Both the position numbers and the translations under genes were made by a program. This document shows, piece by piece, positions 25,023 through 37,996 of a stretch of DNA of 64,000 nt. Within the stretch, counting starts at the first letter, position 1. Each line of letters begins with the position of its first letter. The stretch comes from Caprimulgus europaeus (lineage: Eukaryota; Chordata; Aves; Caprimulgiformes; Caprimulgidae): contig OU015528.1 in assembly GCA_907165065.1 (NCBI GenBank), positions 72,831,474 to 72,895,473 of the forward strand, given 5' to 3'. A model generated the notes under the pieces. The model saw only the letters and a program-made list of their open reading frames with translations, had not been told where the DNA came from and ran no database searches.

Positions 25023-28000
25023 AAGCAACACACATTTCCAGGCACTTACTGAAATTTATAGACATAGTTCTGTCATTGAAACTCCAACAAAGTGGTTCCA
25101 AAACTACATCAATATAGGTTACAGCAGGATTGGATCCCAAGTTTCTTAAACATTTGACACAGTACTTACTTTTATGAGGACCTATAAAAAAAGAAATAAA
25201 GCTAACCTTATCATCCTCTTCATCTCCATGGACAGAAGAGTTTAAGTCCATATGGATTTCTACAGTGAGAATGTGGAGGAACAGGGTATAAACTTTCATG
25301 GTTGTGTCTCTAATTTTGGAAAAAAAATAATTAAAAAAAATCATTCTATATTTGTTTCAAGGGTTTTGTAGGATTCATGAGCAAGAACGGAGCCTGTGTG
25401 CTGGCTGTTCTCCCTGACACTGCTGTACATTGTTTTAACCATATGAGGAAAAAGAAAGAGTATGTATGTATAGCTGATTTTTGGAATTTGTATTTGGAAT
25501 TTATACTGGATGCAAAAACTCAGATTCAGCTTGTACTTCTGACTTGGAACACAGAGAGGGAACCTTGTCTCCTATATTTCAGATAGACACCAGAATCAGC
25601 AGAATTTTGTGTACAATCTGAAAACCTTCACAGCAAGAGAAATTGATGGTGAGGTGTTAAAATAGGTTGCAAATATACCAAATACAAATTAAATGTCTAT
25701 GTAAGAGCAATCATTTGAATTTTTAACTTTCAAGACTTTGTCTTGGGTAATGTTTCTAAGCTGTTTTTCTCAGTTTGTCCATTTGAGAGGTTTTCCACTC
25801 CACACAGTATGTTCAGATGTTCGCTGAAGCACAAAACAGGACTCTCGGATAATTTGTCTGCTGCACAATATTTAGGGTACTTATCCTAGAGGTGTGATAT
25901 ATATTCACTGATCTAGAGAATGTCCAAGTATTTTACACAAAATTAAATAATTTCAACAGAAAATACCTAAAGTAGCCCTATCTTGGGCATAAAACGTGAT
26001 GATTGAGAATATTCTCATACTTAAATTTGAAATTCCTGAAGCAGAGCAGGATGATGAAGCTATGTTCTTCCATAATCATAGGGAAATGCTATGAATATAT
26101 GTTATTTTGTAAGATGGACACCACTGTTATTTTGAGAGTGCTGTGTAAGTCAACCAACTTTTTTTTTTTTTTTAATTAAGTATACTTTTTTTTTCTTTTT
26201 GTCTCAAATTAGAAAAAAAAAGTTGGATTTTTTTGGCCAAGTATTGAATCTGGGGCAAGGGTTGTTTGTTTTGGTGATAGTAATGAAAAACTTACACTAC
26301 ATTCAAGAAGGATTCCTTTTCAAGTTTTATGGATGTCCTGGAAAAATAATTAATCACACAGCTCTCTTGTGAACAAATATTTGACAATGACATGGGAGTA
26401 GCCCATGTGGAGTGTGTTAGGATTCAAAATATTAACAGCAGAAGCATGCCAGCTTTATAGCAGTTGACTTTTTATGTGAGAGTGATTACAGCTGGAAGCA
26501 CGCTAAAAATTAACAATACATAACTACATAACATTGGCAGGAATTGCAAAACTGAACTGAGTCACAATAAAAGTACATGAGGTGATATTGCAGTACTACG
26601 TTAAGTCTATAAAACCATATGTATTTCTTGTTGAAATATGGTTTGGCTATCTTTTAATGCTTTTATCAGCATGACAAATCTATTTAAAAATATGTCTATT
26701 GGAGTATAGCTGTTGTGGAAATATTTTGTTCATATCCAGAAGTGGATTATGCTTTTTGATATGCAGTGACCTATGCACTGGACATTCAGGTTCCTGATGT
26801 CCAACATTCATATATACTTCCCAGTTAGTCATGCCATATCAAGCAGTAGGATAGAGGGGAAAGAAAATGTGAGGTAAAGAGAAATAAAAAGTGAGAGAGA
26901 TGGGAGCATGTGGTAACAAAATAAATTTTTACTTTGAAGTATTAAAGAGGAGGTGTGAAACTAATGCATACTTCCCTGGAGTCTGAGTCATCCAACACCA
27001 CTTTAGCATTTGAACTAATGGTGAGCAGAAGAGAAAACCAACAATATTACGACTACATTAGGTCATTCTTCTTAGTAGATTTCTGAATTCTTTTTTCTTA
27101 TCCAAGTACAACTCTAAAGCATAGGGAACTTAGCAGTCTTGTCCACTGAGACCAAATTCAACAGCCGTACTGAGCTTCTCTGCAGAAAACAGGACAGCAT
27201 CTCCCACACAGCCTCCAGGAAAGGGAGTGAGATGTTAAAAAAGCCAGGTGAGGGGGCTTGTGGAAAATATGTTTTCTGACAAGGAGCAGAACTGCATGTA
27301 GGATAGGAAATAACTACCACCCACTTGTATCATATCAACTAAACAGACTTTTTTTTTTTCTTTTCTTTTTTTTTTTTTAGTTAAGACTTCTGTTTTAGTA
27401 AAGTATTACTTATAACAATCCAAAATTATTAGTCCCTGATTGCATTACCACTATATTCACAGATCACTTTGACAAGTGTAGTATTTCTAGTGCTGTTGGA
27501 ACAGATAGAGAATGTGTAGGAGGCAAAGTTTGGAAAAAACCTGCCCAGAGGTGATTATGGAGGTTAATGCAAAGAATATGCTTTAAGGATATTACAATTG
27601 GTGCACCAGATTCATAGCTCAGTGAAGTCACACAATATTCTTCAGTGCAGTGTTAGTGAGAACAAAGATCTTGAAATGAAAACCCAAAGCCCAGAGAAGA
27701 AAAAGTATTTCCTTATTATTTTCACTCTGGTGTCTAAGATTCATTCTACAGTTAATAGTACAGTAAGAATACTTAAGTCTTCAGAGAACACTATATTAAG
27801 AAAAATACAAGTTTCCTCATGTGTTTAATACTAAAATCTTATCAATGTTTTCAAAAATATTCTGCTGATAACTTCTGGTCTATCACTAGTTTTAGATCTG
27901 GTATAATTCTATTTAGGTCAATAACTTTTTTTCTCATATCATAGTGCAATCTCTGTCTGAACTTAGTCCTACAAACTACCTTCCAACTTCAATTTCCATG

Positions 28001-30990
28001 CAGAATTTTAGTGTAGGAGCCTCCCATATAATTCAGAACCTATTTATATAGTTCTGATTCTGTCAAGTTTATTTTACTTTTGATCAATTTCAACCAACTC
28101 CTATTAGGACAGAAGGTCAAATCCCTATTTGCTTGGCTTTACATTCCTCTTTGTACCTTTGCCAATCCTTAGTAACAGCTTCATTTACTGACAAAAATAA
28201 TTTATATTGAAGACAATCTCAGACAAACTATTTCACTAAACGTTAATGCAGAAGATGAAACAAGAGACATAAGCATCTCCCGGAGAAACAGTTTCTTAAA
28301 AAATACCACCTCCTCCATTTATTATTATTAAAATTTGTCCCGTTTGCATCATTGAAATTAATTCCCAAACAGTAATGTTCCACAAACAAAAGCATTACTA
28401 TCCAAAATGATATCACAACACACACTTTTTCAATTTGGGTGGCAGCCGTGCTACTGGAGGTTTGGGAGAAGACACATTGCCTGATATTAGTGCTTTCTTT
28501 CTGTGCAACACAGCATGAAAAATCTGGCACAAGTTTTGTGCTTCTGACTTGATAGATATTTTCTATTTTTTCTTGAATGTCTAAACCAAAAATAACAGTA
28601 AATTCAAGTGTTTTTCATCATGATCATAAATCAGTCACATGTGTGACTAGGACTAGGTGCCACGAGTTGAACTTTGTTTAGCTGTTCTTCATTCAGGAAG
28701 AGTTGAAACATTTTAAACTAGATTTCAAAACTTCATAGTGAAATTCCATATGAAAATATATTTAAAATAGTTTGCAATTCCTTTGAGCAATTTAATTTCC
28801 TAATTTACTAGTTCAAACTAAACCGATTTAATTAAGAGTTAACTTACTAAAAATATCTCCACAGGGGACTTGTATCATTTGAAAGAACTCTTTTAAATTC
28901 TAACACTAAAGTCGGTCCTAGTGAAAGTGAGGGTATGAGTGTGCATTTGGAAGTCAGTTGGGTTTATTTGGCTTCACAATTTGTTTCCCAGACTTCAGTA
29001 GTTAACAGTTTGACTTAAAATCTTCATTACCTGGAGAATCACATAAATTGTCTTGTCACTGGACCAGCCTTCAGAACCAAAGTGAAGCTCACATATTTTC
29101 AAAGCTCTTTTTTACATAATTTAGCTCACCAATTATCAACCTTGTCCACTTAAAGAAATATTTTAGGGACAGATTACTTAGAAATGTTGAAAAAACTTAC
29201 AGGAGTAAAAGTAGAAAACTGTGTCTGTAGTGGATTTTTGAATTAAAAAGTAATGAGACAATATGGGCAGTTTGATTCACTTCGTGTTGATTCGAGGAAA
29301 AAGAAATCAAGACTGCATTCAATATAAGACTTTAGTGTGTATGTATCAGCAGATCAGATTTTGACATAAGGAAAAACAATATAAGCCAACAAAGTTTATA
29401 TTCTGTTATCTTTACACAATCAGATGTTGGCCAACAAGGACCAGACACACACCAAGGTGGAAAAAAGATTATGGTTCCATCAATGTTTAGGAGGACTGAG
29501 ATTTTCTAAGCAGTCAGCAGTAGCATGAATAAATGGACTCTGACCATCCACAAAGATACACAAGCAATTAATTACAGATGACTAATGAAGATATCTTACA
29601 CATTTCCTTCTACTGATATTCCTCTGGTGTTGTCACCATGGGGCTCACAGTGTGGTTGTCACACCAAGAAAAATACAACATTTATAAAAATGCCTCGAGT
29701 ATGCGACTACACTTTATTCTCTACCCAAGATTTAGGGATCCAAAAATGCAAAATGCTTCCATATCTACAGAACAGTTTAAAAACCTTTACCCTTAAGTCC
29801 CAATACCCATCTCTTACTTCAGGTTAGACAGGAAATAGCAAACCTATTTCTAGAGAGCATTTTGGAATTGTCTATAAAATTTTATATGGTTAGAATAACA
29901 TTTCATACTTGAATGTTTGGATGCTTATTCAGCTTTTTAGCTCATCAGCTAATTAAACTGCCTTCCAGGGTAAGATGCTAAACAGGATAATAATTTGAGG
30001 ATGAAACACAGAAAATTTATTAATAAAGGATTTACAAGGAAAAAGAAAGAGTAAATGGTCAGGATTTTAACATGAAAAGGGCCACAGAATTGGCCACTGT
30101 TTTTCCAATCTAACTAAATAGTCCAACAGGGACAGCATTTCAGGCAAACAGATTATCTGAAAGAGTAGTTCCCTGATTAAACAGCAATGATAAATCACAC
30201 AGTATTCTCTAGTGCAATGCACTGGTTTAACCATATAAAATGAAAGAAAAGGATATGAAATGATAGGCCTTAGAGAAACTAGATGGTGAAAGGGAGTTCT
30301 GAAGTCTACAGAGACTTGTTCATGTGTGAAAATATTCAATTCCTTTCTCTTTTTTTTTTTAATAATCTCAAGGCAGTTTGTACTTTTCATAGTTTTTACT
30401 CACTCCCCAGAAATAAAAAAATATATTTTAGAAGAAAATTACTGTTTGATCATGATTAAGACTATACTATCAATAACAACTGATTTTTAATAACTACACG
30501 CAATATTTAATAACAACATAAAATCTACAGTTTAGTAACACTAGTGTTGTTAAACTAAGGAATATAAAATTTAAAATTGCAGAAATAAGATTATCTTAAT
30601 TTGATCCTTCAGTTTACAGCTTATTCTTGTATATATATGTCAGTCATATTTATCTGAATTGTACTTATATATATATTTATGTGTGGATTTCCTGTCACTT
30701 TTTTATTTTTACCACAGAACACAGCCAATTTATTGTTCAGAATAGGCATTGGTCGATTAATAATTACTTTTTCAGCTTATAACCTTTTGTCCCTGGCCCT
30801 CTGTAAAGCATACAATTCAAACTATGCATTATATTTTAGCATGAAGATAGGTATTTGTAGACCTTCACCACTGTTGGAATTGGGAGTTTACAAATAGGAT
30901 TGAAGCTGTTCTTAAAAGACACAGGAAGGTCTTTGATGATCCAAGGAAAAAAAAACAAACACTCAACATCACTGGTATTTTGTCCTACAA
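25023..30990. other. anonymous AT-rich sequence
   Basis: About six kilobases with no recognised gene or repeat family. Seen: T runs at 26159-26173 and 27349-27378, and a wobble-perfect 24-nt palindrome at 30531-30554. Open frames of 60-107 codons on both strands (for example 25021-25344 -, 28243-28530 -, 30067-30390 -) carry no recognisable domains. Confidence 0.5.
30531..30554. repeat. 24-nt palindrome
   Basis: The central 12 bases 'aacactagtgtt' (30537-30548) are a perfect palindrome. Extending outwards, all further positions pair when two G-T wobbles are allowed, giving a 12-bp dyad. It has no loop, so it is more a dyad site than a hairpin RNA. Confidence 0.8.
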
Positions 30991-32109
30991 AGAGTATAAT
31001 AAGTGTATTGTGATGAGCAAGTCAACAAAAGGATGATGTGATTTCTCTTTGGAGCCAAGACAGAAGATGCAATTACAAGACTGGAAGTACTCCAGTTTGC
31101 TTCGTAAGAAGGCAGGACAAGGTCTTGTAGTTCAAAGTGATCCTAAGGGAAGTATCATGGCTATAACTGATAATATTATATAGGATTAATTGCAAAAGGC
31201 TCTGGAGATCTCTAAGGGGCATTGAAGGAGAAGAACATAAAAGCAGTTCCCAGAGATTCATCCCATGTCATGAGCAAAAGCAGTCAGGGGTCAGAAGAAG
31301 TTATAACCTTCTTGTAGAGCAAAAGAAGGATGTACCCTTGTTAGAGCTTCCTGGAATTAATCTTCCATGAATAGTATGGCTAAAGTAGCCAGTAGGGATA
31401 AACACAAGAGGGAAAAAAAAGAGGCGAAAAAATATACATATACACTTAGCACCAAACCGTGAAGCCAGGATCCTGTATAACGAAGTCACAGATGGACACA
31501 AGGAGAAACTATTTAATTTCCTCCGTGTCACTGTGAGAAGTCTAGATAGTAAACAAATGAAAATGTCTGAGATTAGTTTGACCTACTTTGGAATGACAGA
31601 ATTTGGGTTTTAATATCTCAGTAATTCCTAAATGAAACTTAAGATTCACATTACTAGAGTCTTTCTATTGATAATTATAACCTATTTAGAAAGCCGGTGG
31701 GGAAAAAGGGAGGGAGATGGTACAATATGTTAAAAATAACTTTAACTGTTTCTATGTTACCAATATTGTGAAACAAATAAAATTTTAGTAATTGGGAGTT
31801 TCTGTAATAAATAAAGCACTAGCTGTGGAGCTGTAGATTACCAAATCATACTAGACAACAGGATGATAAACCTTTTAAAGACCAATACATCATGTGTAGG
31901 TGGGAAAAGAGGTATTATTGTCAGGGGTTTAAATTCATATGTTGGAAGTCACATGCAGGGAGTCCTTTCATATTTTCAGGATTTATAAAATTATAAAACA
32001 TAATCTGAAACAAAACTGTGATATCTAATGTACAGGAATTGCAGGCTTCTTATCTCCACATGTAAAGAAGCATTGATTTTAGAGCAAAAATTAACAACTG
32101 GTACAGTAC
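30991..32109. other. unassigned sequence upstream of an ancient CR1
   Basis: At 31040-31560 the composition is a little richer in G and C and has a texture unlike its flanks, without a family that I can name. The two minus-strand frames (31073-31261, 31301-31531) are unrecognised. It could be an unlisted repeat or the badly decayed 5' part of the CR1 that follows. Confidence 0.35.
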
Positions 32110-33330
32110 AAGAAATAATATCTGAGAGTGCAGAGCAAAGTCCCAACCACCACCATATTCACAGTTCGTTTAAATTTTATAGGCTAACTTCACGAAGTTG
32201 ATAACAATTATGAGCAAATTCTATTGGGAGAAAGTAATTAAATGTGATTGATAATTGGGAATGCCTTAAGTGCCAAAAATGTCAAAATTTCTGCTGAGGA
32301 AGGAGGCTGTGCTAGCTAAAACAGACATAGAAGGAAACTGAAAGCATCAATTAATTAACTAATAATTATGATAGAAAAGAGAAGGAGCTGATAGTCATAA
32401 ATATATAGCAAAAGACAGGAAATATAAAAGATTTATAAAGGAAACAAGGAGAAATCTACAGTTTATGTGATTGATAATTTTAAAAATCTGTTTTTCAAAG
32501 TATACTTTTTTAGTGTATATGTGGTGGTTGGATAATATTTTCAGTGTAGTTACACTTCTACATCTTGATGATTGATAGGCAGTATTACACATTTAAAGGG
32601 TTAAAACAAGCTAAATATATTAAAAAAGAAATTGTCATCGGGTAATGTTTATAATGTCGGCCCATAGACTTTAGTTCTAGAATGCTTACTATTTAACCTT
32701 TTTAATCAGTCACTTGGGGAAAGACAATGTAATTACATTATTATAAAATTTGCTAATGACATAAAGATTAAGAGAATCAGTAGAAGCAAAAAGACTATGT
32801 GACACAGGCAGAATTAACTTGTTTTCATCATAAACATAACTTGGGAAAATGATGTGTGTTTCAAAATTGCCAAGTGGAAAGAACATAATTATGAACAAGG
32901 AATGTAAGTCATTATTCAGGATTGGGAATTCTAAGGAATGAGAGAAATATTGAGTGACTTAGAGGTCAGTATGGATAATTACTTGAACATGAGTTTTCAT
33001 TGTGGAATACAAAAGTCCTTGAAAGTTTTAGTAAAAAAATGCCAAGTATGATGGAAGAAGTTATATTATATCTGCACTGGCAATGAAACCATTGGTGCTA
33101 AATTATTGTATCTAATTATATGTTCAAAGAGAGATGACAAAAAAATTATAAAATATTTGGAGAAGTCCAGGAAAATGATTAAAGGACTAGAGAACATCTC
33201 TTACAGGGGAAAGGAGAAAAAAAAAACCCAAAACAAAACAAAACAAACTAAAACCAGAATAATTTAGCTTCCAAAACTGAAGGTTAAGAAGTGACAGTAA
33301 ACAGTGATTAAACATTCTTTCCTGATGAAA
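32110..33330 (+). mobile_element. ancient CR1-type LINE, ORF2 linker-RT region (decayed)
   Basis: Blocks follow CR1 ORF2 in sense order. 'gctaacttcacgaag' near 32183 and 'gattgataattgggaatg' near 32247 fall in the endonuclease-RT linker. 'aaaatttgctaatgacata' near 32745 is the RT region around and after the catalytic Asp-Asp motif. 'atctgcactggcaatgaaac' near 33069 and 'tccaggaaaatgattaaagg' near 33167 fall in the C-terminal domain. All frames are broken by stops and indels, so it is a fossil that cannot move. It is much more diverged than the CR1 copies at 49-54 kb. An A/C tract (33219-33247) interrupts its 3' part. The 3' end is not resolved. Confidence 0.75.
33219..33247 (+). repeat. A-rich tract with C interruptions
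   Basis: AAAAC-type units inside the 3' part of the ancient CR1. Either an insertion or local expansion. Confidence 0.85.
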
Positions 33331-33744
33331 TCTGATAACAGAGAACTTCTCAACCAGAAAACATAAGGAGAATAACCCCTTCTTATTATTCTTCCCAAAC
33401 AATTCCAGCATTTCTGCGGGATGATTCTGATTCCCAGTGATACTCATTTTAATTCCTCAAAATCCTTTCCTGAAGGTAATTTCTGATCTCCACATGATTC
33501 TAATGCTCAGTCTCAAAGTGAGAAATAGCTGAATATATTTCTGCTATAACTATCTGTTGAAAACTTCATCCTGAGGCTTAACAATGAAACTTTCAAGTAG
33601 TTAAAATCCAGCTGCCTTCTAAGCATCTAAGAATGCATGATGCACAATCCTGACCTGAGGTGCCACCTTCCAAACTACGTACAAATCTTCCTTGCTTTTC
33701 ATCTATGTGACTTCACAGAGTTTCTCAAAAGTGGAGGAGTGCTC

Positions 33745-33830
33745 TAATCTACATTTTATATCTCAGCTCCTGTGAAAGATTGGAACTTTGTGGCTTATCC
33801 AGAGTCACAAATAAAACAGTGGCTATTAAT
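33745..33830 (+). repeat. MIR-like relic
   Basis: 'acattttatatctcagctcc' near 33751, then 'cttatccagagtcacaaata' near 33794 and 'cagtggct', match the order of the MIR core: the 'cattttatagatgagg' block, then the 'cttgcccagagtcaca..' and 'agtggc' blocks. Diverged. Confidence 0.5.
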
Positions 33831-35742
33831 AAGAATACTGAATAGATCTTTTGACTTTTAACTTCTGTTAGGAGTTTCCACTAGACTTCCCTACTAACAA
33901 TAGAGTGATTAACAGTTACTTCATTATATCCACATTATAGTATTTACAGACTCTAAATTCCTATAAAGAACTCCACAATCTTCAACCTGCAATTTATTTA
34001 GTAAAACAAAACAGAAATAATTAAAGTAAAAGCAACATTTAAACCCTGAGGACTATCCAGTTTCTGGGTTACATAGACATTAAGGTTCAGGCAATGGGAG
34101 AACCTCAGTGTAAAAAAAACAGTTCTCCTATAAAATGTAGAGGAAAGATAGGTGATGTCTGAGTGGGATTTTGAGGTTCCTAGTCCCAAACTTAGAGACT
34201 TGAGCCTGCAGTTTTAATTCTAGGCACTGGCACACAGTGCATATGGAAAAGTTTCCATGTGTTACAGTTTATGTTCTAATCTAAACAGTACAAAATAAAC
34301 TAGGGCATGTGTTATTTCACGGATGACACAGTTTTCAAGTTATGACAGTTTAGTAGCGTCCCAGGCTCTTGGTTCCCACACATTCCATGACTTTTTCATT
34401 TTCCAGAACTGTCGTCAAAAGCAGCTTCAGACTGCTGAAGGACACTGAGAGAAAAGAGAAAAAAAAGATATGTAATATATTTAGATAATAAATTGTGATG
34501 GATCTGTGTTATGACATTATCTGTTGCTATGATGATAGGTCAGGATTGCAGTCAGGCAGTTTCAAGCAGTCAGTTTAAGAAAACAGAATTGTTCCCAGTA
34601 GATTTCTAAAGGCCATTACAAGCAATAGAGAAAATCTCTTTCCCCATCCTCTTCTCCAGCTCTCACTCTCTGCCTTCTGACACAATGAATCACAATGATA
34701 GACAATTTTTATTTTTTTTTCAAATTAATTTTCTCCAGACTCAGAAGAATTTTTTCTTCAAAGTAGTCTATCTACCTACATTGATTAACATTAAACTGAT
34801 GTCAAGGTCCCCTCACTTAAGGATTGTTTGGTGCTTTGCTTGCTGTTTTTGAATTGCTGTTTTGATTCTATTCAACTAACTTTGTATTTTCAATACCAGT
34901 CACATTCACAGAGTAAATGAATACGTGCTTTACCACCTCTTGTTTAACTGGAATAAGATCTATGCTTCAAGTCTGGACTCTTGATTTTTCTCTTTTCATA
35001 CATATAAAACCATCATTAGTCCTTTTATGAGCTATCAGTTTTCACACATAGTAGAGGACTTAGCTTTTATGTAGCATTTTTCTACAGTACCATTGAAGAG
35101 TTTCATTTAGTGTGATACATGCATATGTGATTTTGTTTTCCTTTCAGAGGTGTAGTTCTCAGCATGTATAGGAAGAGAAAGAAAAGTACACCACAGCAGA
35201 ATGGAAACAATGTGCTAAAACATTAGAGATGTGCTCTAAAACACAACCAAAATAAGCCTTTTCATAGATCATATGTTGTCAAATTCACCAAGAAATAAAT
35301 ACTTGAAAGTTACAAATGCTTTGAAGAAATGTGGGAATGGACTTAAAGCTGATTTAAAATAATCAGATTCTGCTCTAGGCTGAATTTGTTAAAATTATAC
35401 CAATTATGAACTGTGAAAGACTTAGAGTTACAACTTTCCTTCCTAAGAACCTAGTTATGTACCAAGGGACACACATAGATTTGTTTAGTACACACTGCAT
35501 CTGTGCTTACACATATTAGTTTATGGATTTAACCTAGTTCACCTTCCAGGGATGAAATGACATAAACCTTTATTTAGAAAATATCAGTATGTTAATTTCC
35601 ATTATTCAGGCATGCACTGTTACTTAGGGAGAAAAAAACCCACCATAAAAGCACATAGGGAATACAATCCATTCCAGGTTAGGATTACTATAAATAACTA
35701 AACATTCATGGCAAGTGTATTCTCTTTCCAGTTCAGTCAATT
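33831..35742. other. anonymous sequence with a weak exon candidate
   Basis: No gene recognised. The only item of note is a good-looking 3' splice site at 35146-35147, followed by a 25-codon open frame and a poly(A) signal (described separately). Confidence 0.5.
35148..35226 (+). other. weak candidate terminal exon
   Basis: A pyrimidine tract ending 'tttcctttcag' (35137-35147) is followed by an open frame from 35149 to a TAG at 35224-35226. The 25 codons begin with a short hydrophobic stretch (GVVLSMY), then a basic cluster (RKRKK). This is the pattern seen at the cytoplasmic edge of a membrane segment. AATAAA lies at 35294-35299. In AT-rich DNA such combinations arise by chance, and no protein was recognised. 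Confidence 0.12.
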
Positions 35743-35797
35743 AAAAAAAAAAAAACAAAAACCAAAACAAAACAAAAAAAAAAACCAAAAACCAAAC
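35743..35797 (+). repeat. A-rich tract with C interruptions
   Basis: A13, then A runs separated by C or CC. Low complexity. Confidence 0.95.
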
Positions 35798-37518
35798 ATA
35801 ATAAATCTTTCAATCCTAAAGTCTGATGGGTTAATCTATGGCTACACTGCATGTCATCATGCACTCTAAATTTGTTAAAATATTACTGACACCTTCTGAA
35901 GTTTAGAAAAATTGGATTCCTTTAAACTGTCATTTGTAAGTAGATTTATTCTCAAAGTTTGTGTTCAGCAACTGAAATTTAACTGAGATTTTCTGTTCCA
36001 GTTATCAACACCCAAAGTTTAGCTGTGTTATCATTTTTGTGTTTGTAGAGATTAAAAGTATTTTACTGGTAAATTGAGAAAGATAACTTCTCTTTCTACC
36101 CTGTGCTATGCACTTTTTAAAATGGCTTTTCTTGTCACCACAAAAAACTGTTCTAAGCACAGCATCTTGTTTCAAAGAACATAAATAACTCAGAGCGAGT
36201 TAATGATCTCTTGCTTTGATCATGCATACCTCTTCCTGTAGGAGTAGCACAATGAAACCAGTAAGACAATGCATGCAAGTACAAGCTTTTTGTGTTAGTA
36301 AAAGTTATCAGCTTTGTGCCTGCACTCTTTTGTAATAATGAGGAGATAAACGCTGCTGCATCTGAACTTTAAGGTTTCATTTTACTTCTCTAAGAGGAAT
36401 TTTGGTAGAAAAAAAGACTATTTAATTATCCTTGCAAACGTCTGCAGTACAAAGGAGTCCATGCTTTTAATTATGATACACCAAGGCAGGGTTTTATTTG
36501 CCTCTTTTGTAGGAATGACTGTATACCAGATCAATCAATATTATGCAAACATCCTGGGCAAAATTCAACTGGCTCCACCTATTCACAGTAGCAACAACAG
36601 CATCCAGAGTGACTTTGTCTGAAAATTTTCAAGATTGGGAGATTGTCTCAAACTTGCAGGCTTTTACTTCATGTAAATGGTCCAAATGAATCAATCTAAT
36701 TAATCAAATTTCCTCAGCTGAATCCTATTCAAGTCATTGAGTGAAATCTATGTTTTACAAAGTAAATAATAATTTTATATTTTGTACAAAATTAAAAACA
36801 ATTATATTTGTGGCATATTTCTGTTGAAATAAAATTACATTAAATTGCTATTTAATCTGAATACAATTGGTCACTGAGGTGTTCTATTGCAGATGAGGGA
36901 AGACTGATCATACAAATTCTAACCCTTATGGGTCCAAAATGATTCACTGTTTTTTAAGGTCAGCATGTATTACAAAATCTAAAGAAACAGAAACTGCAGA
37001 AGTATTATTAAATATATTGCTGTGTGATGGGACTCAAAACTGAGGGGCAGAGTTGCTCCTTCATTCCTTGAAGAGCAAATATGCAGGCATAGTCTCCAAT
37101 CTCTATAGTTTTTTAAAATGCATTATATAGAAGCTTGGTAATTAGGGAAATTCAACTGTGCAAGATGAGTCAGCAAAAACAAGAGGCCTGAAAACAAAAA
37201 TACTCATTGAGTTCTGTCAGGAGACAACTTCTCCTTTGCTTTTTCCAGTCATCCACATTCAGTGATTTGTGGGTTGGTCAAATGTCATCAAGTTCTATTC
37301 CTCCTCCAGGGTCATAAGGAAACTCCTCTTTCCCTATCACCACTGAAGCTTAACTATACAACTCTTTCCTTCTGCATGCACAACTTTGCTGAAGACCCTT
37401 TGTCTCTGTCCTTCATCTGCAAGCTCCTCGTATGCTGGCTCATGTCTTCCCCTGCCTTCTGCCCTCCCAACTTTGACAAGTGAAGGACTTACCTGGAGGG
37501 GTCAGGAAGTTTTCTGGG
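35798..37518. other. anonymous sequence
   Basis: Includes a conserved-element candidate at 36190-36560. The overlapping plus-strand frames at 37262-37598 are not recognised, and the second ends in a Phe/Val run encoded by the T/G tract that follows. Confidence 0.5.
36190..36560. promoter_or_regulatory. possible conserved noncoding element
   Basis: A dense set of homeodomain and POU-like cores: 'gttaatgatc' near 36199, 'ttaattatgata' near 36468, 'ttatgcaaac' near 36540. There are also 'atgcatgcaa' near 36270 and GATA-like sites, in sequence without simple repeats. Inference from texture only. Confidence 0.22.
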
Positions 37519-37573
37519 TTTTTTTTGGTGTTTGTTTTTTTGTTTGTTTGTTTGTTGTTTTTTTTTTTTTTTT
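37519..37573 (+). repeat. T-rich (TTTG)n tract
   Basis: T runs broken by G and GG, ending in T16. Low complexity. Confidence 0.95.
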
Positions 37574-37973
37574 AAATCTGATCTTGGCTGATGTTTGAGG
37601 ATAAGAAAATTCTTTCTCCTTCCAGGGGTTTCCCTTGACCCAGAGGGCAGCACTTGAGACCAAAGGTAACTGTCCTCCCTAATTTCTACTGCCAATTTTT
37701 CCAGCAGATCACACATTAAACAGCATTTATACATAAAAATGAAAAGAGATATATTAAGTATCTTTGTTTGTCATGCTGTTAGAAGTCAAGTTTGCCAGGA
37801 GATAGTTTTAACACAGCTGTAAATTCTATTTCCTTCCTTAATGGTCTAAATGTTCAGTTGGTTACAAGATTGATCTTAGTTTTCTTTTTTCTCCAAACTC
37901 TTATTGAATAGTAAATCCACAGAGAGTTCAAAATGTGGTCCAGTTTGTGCAACATATGTTATAGCTCTCTCTC

Positions 37974-37996
37974 AAAAAAAAAAAAAAAAAAAAAAA
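37974..37996 (+). repeat. A23 homopolymer
   Basis: Twenty-three A in a row, preceded by 'tctctctc'. No retroelement body was recognised upstream. Confidence 0.97.

Noticed and set aside
28640-28660. Dyad 'gtcacatgtgtgac' as a hairpin RNA or operator
   Set aside because: Short, imperfect at the centre and without a loop. It contains a CACATGTG E-box palindrome, which is common by chance.
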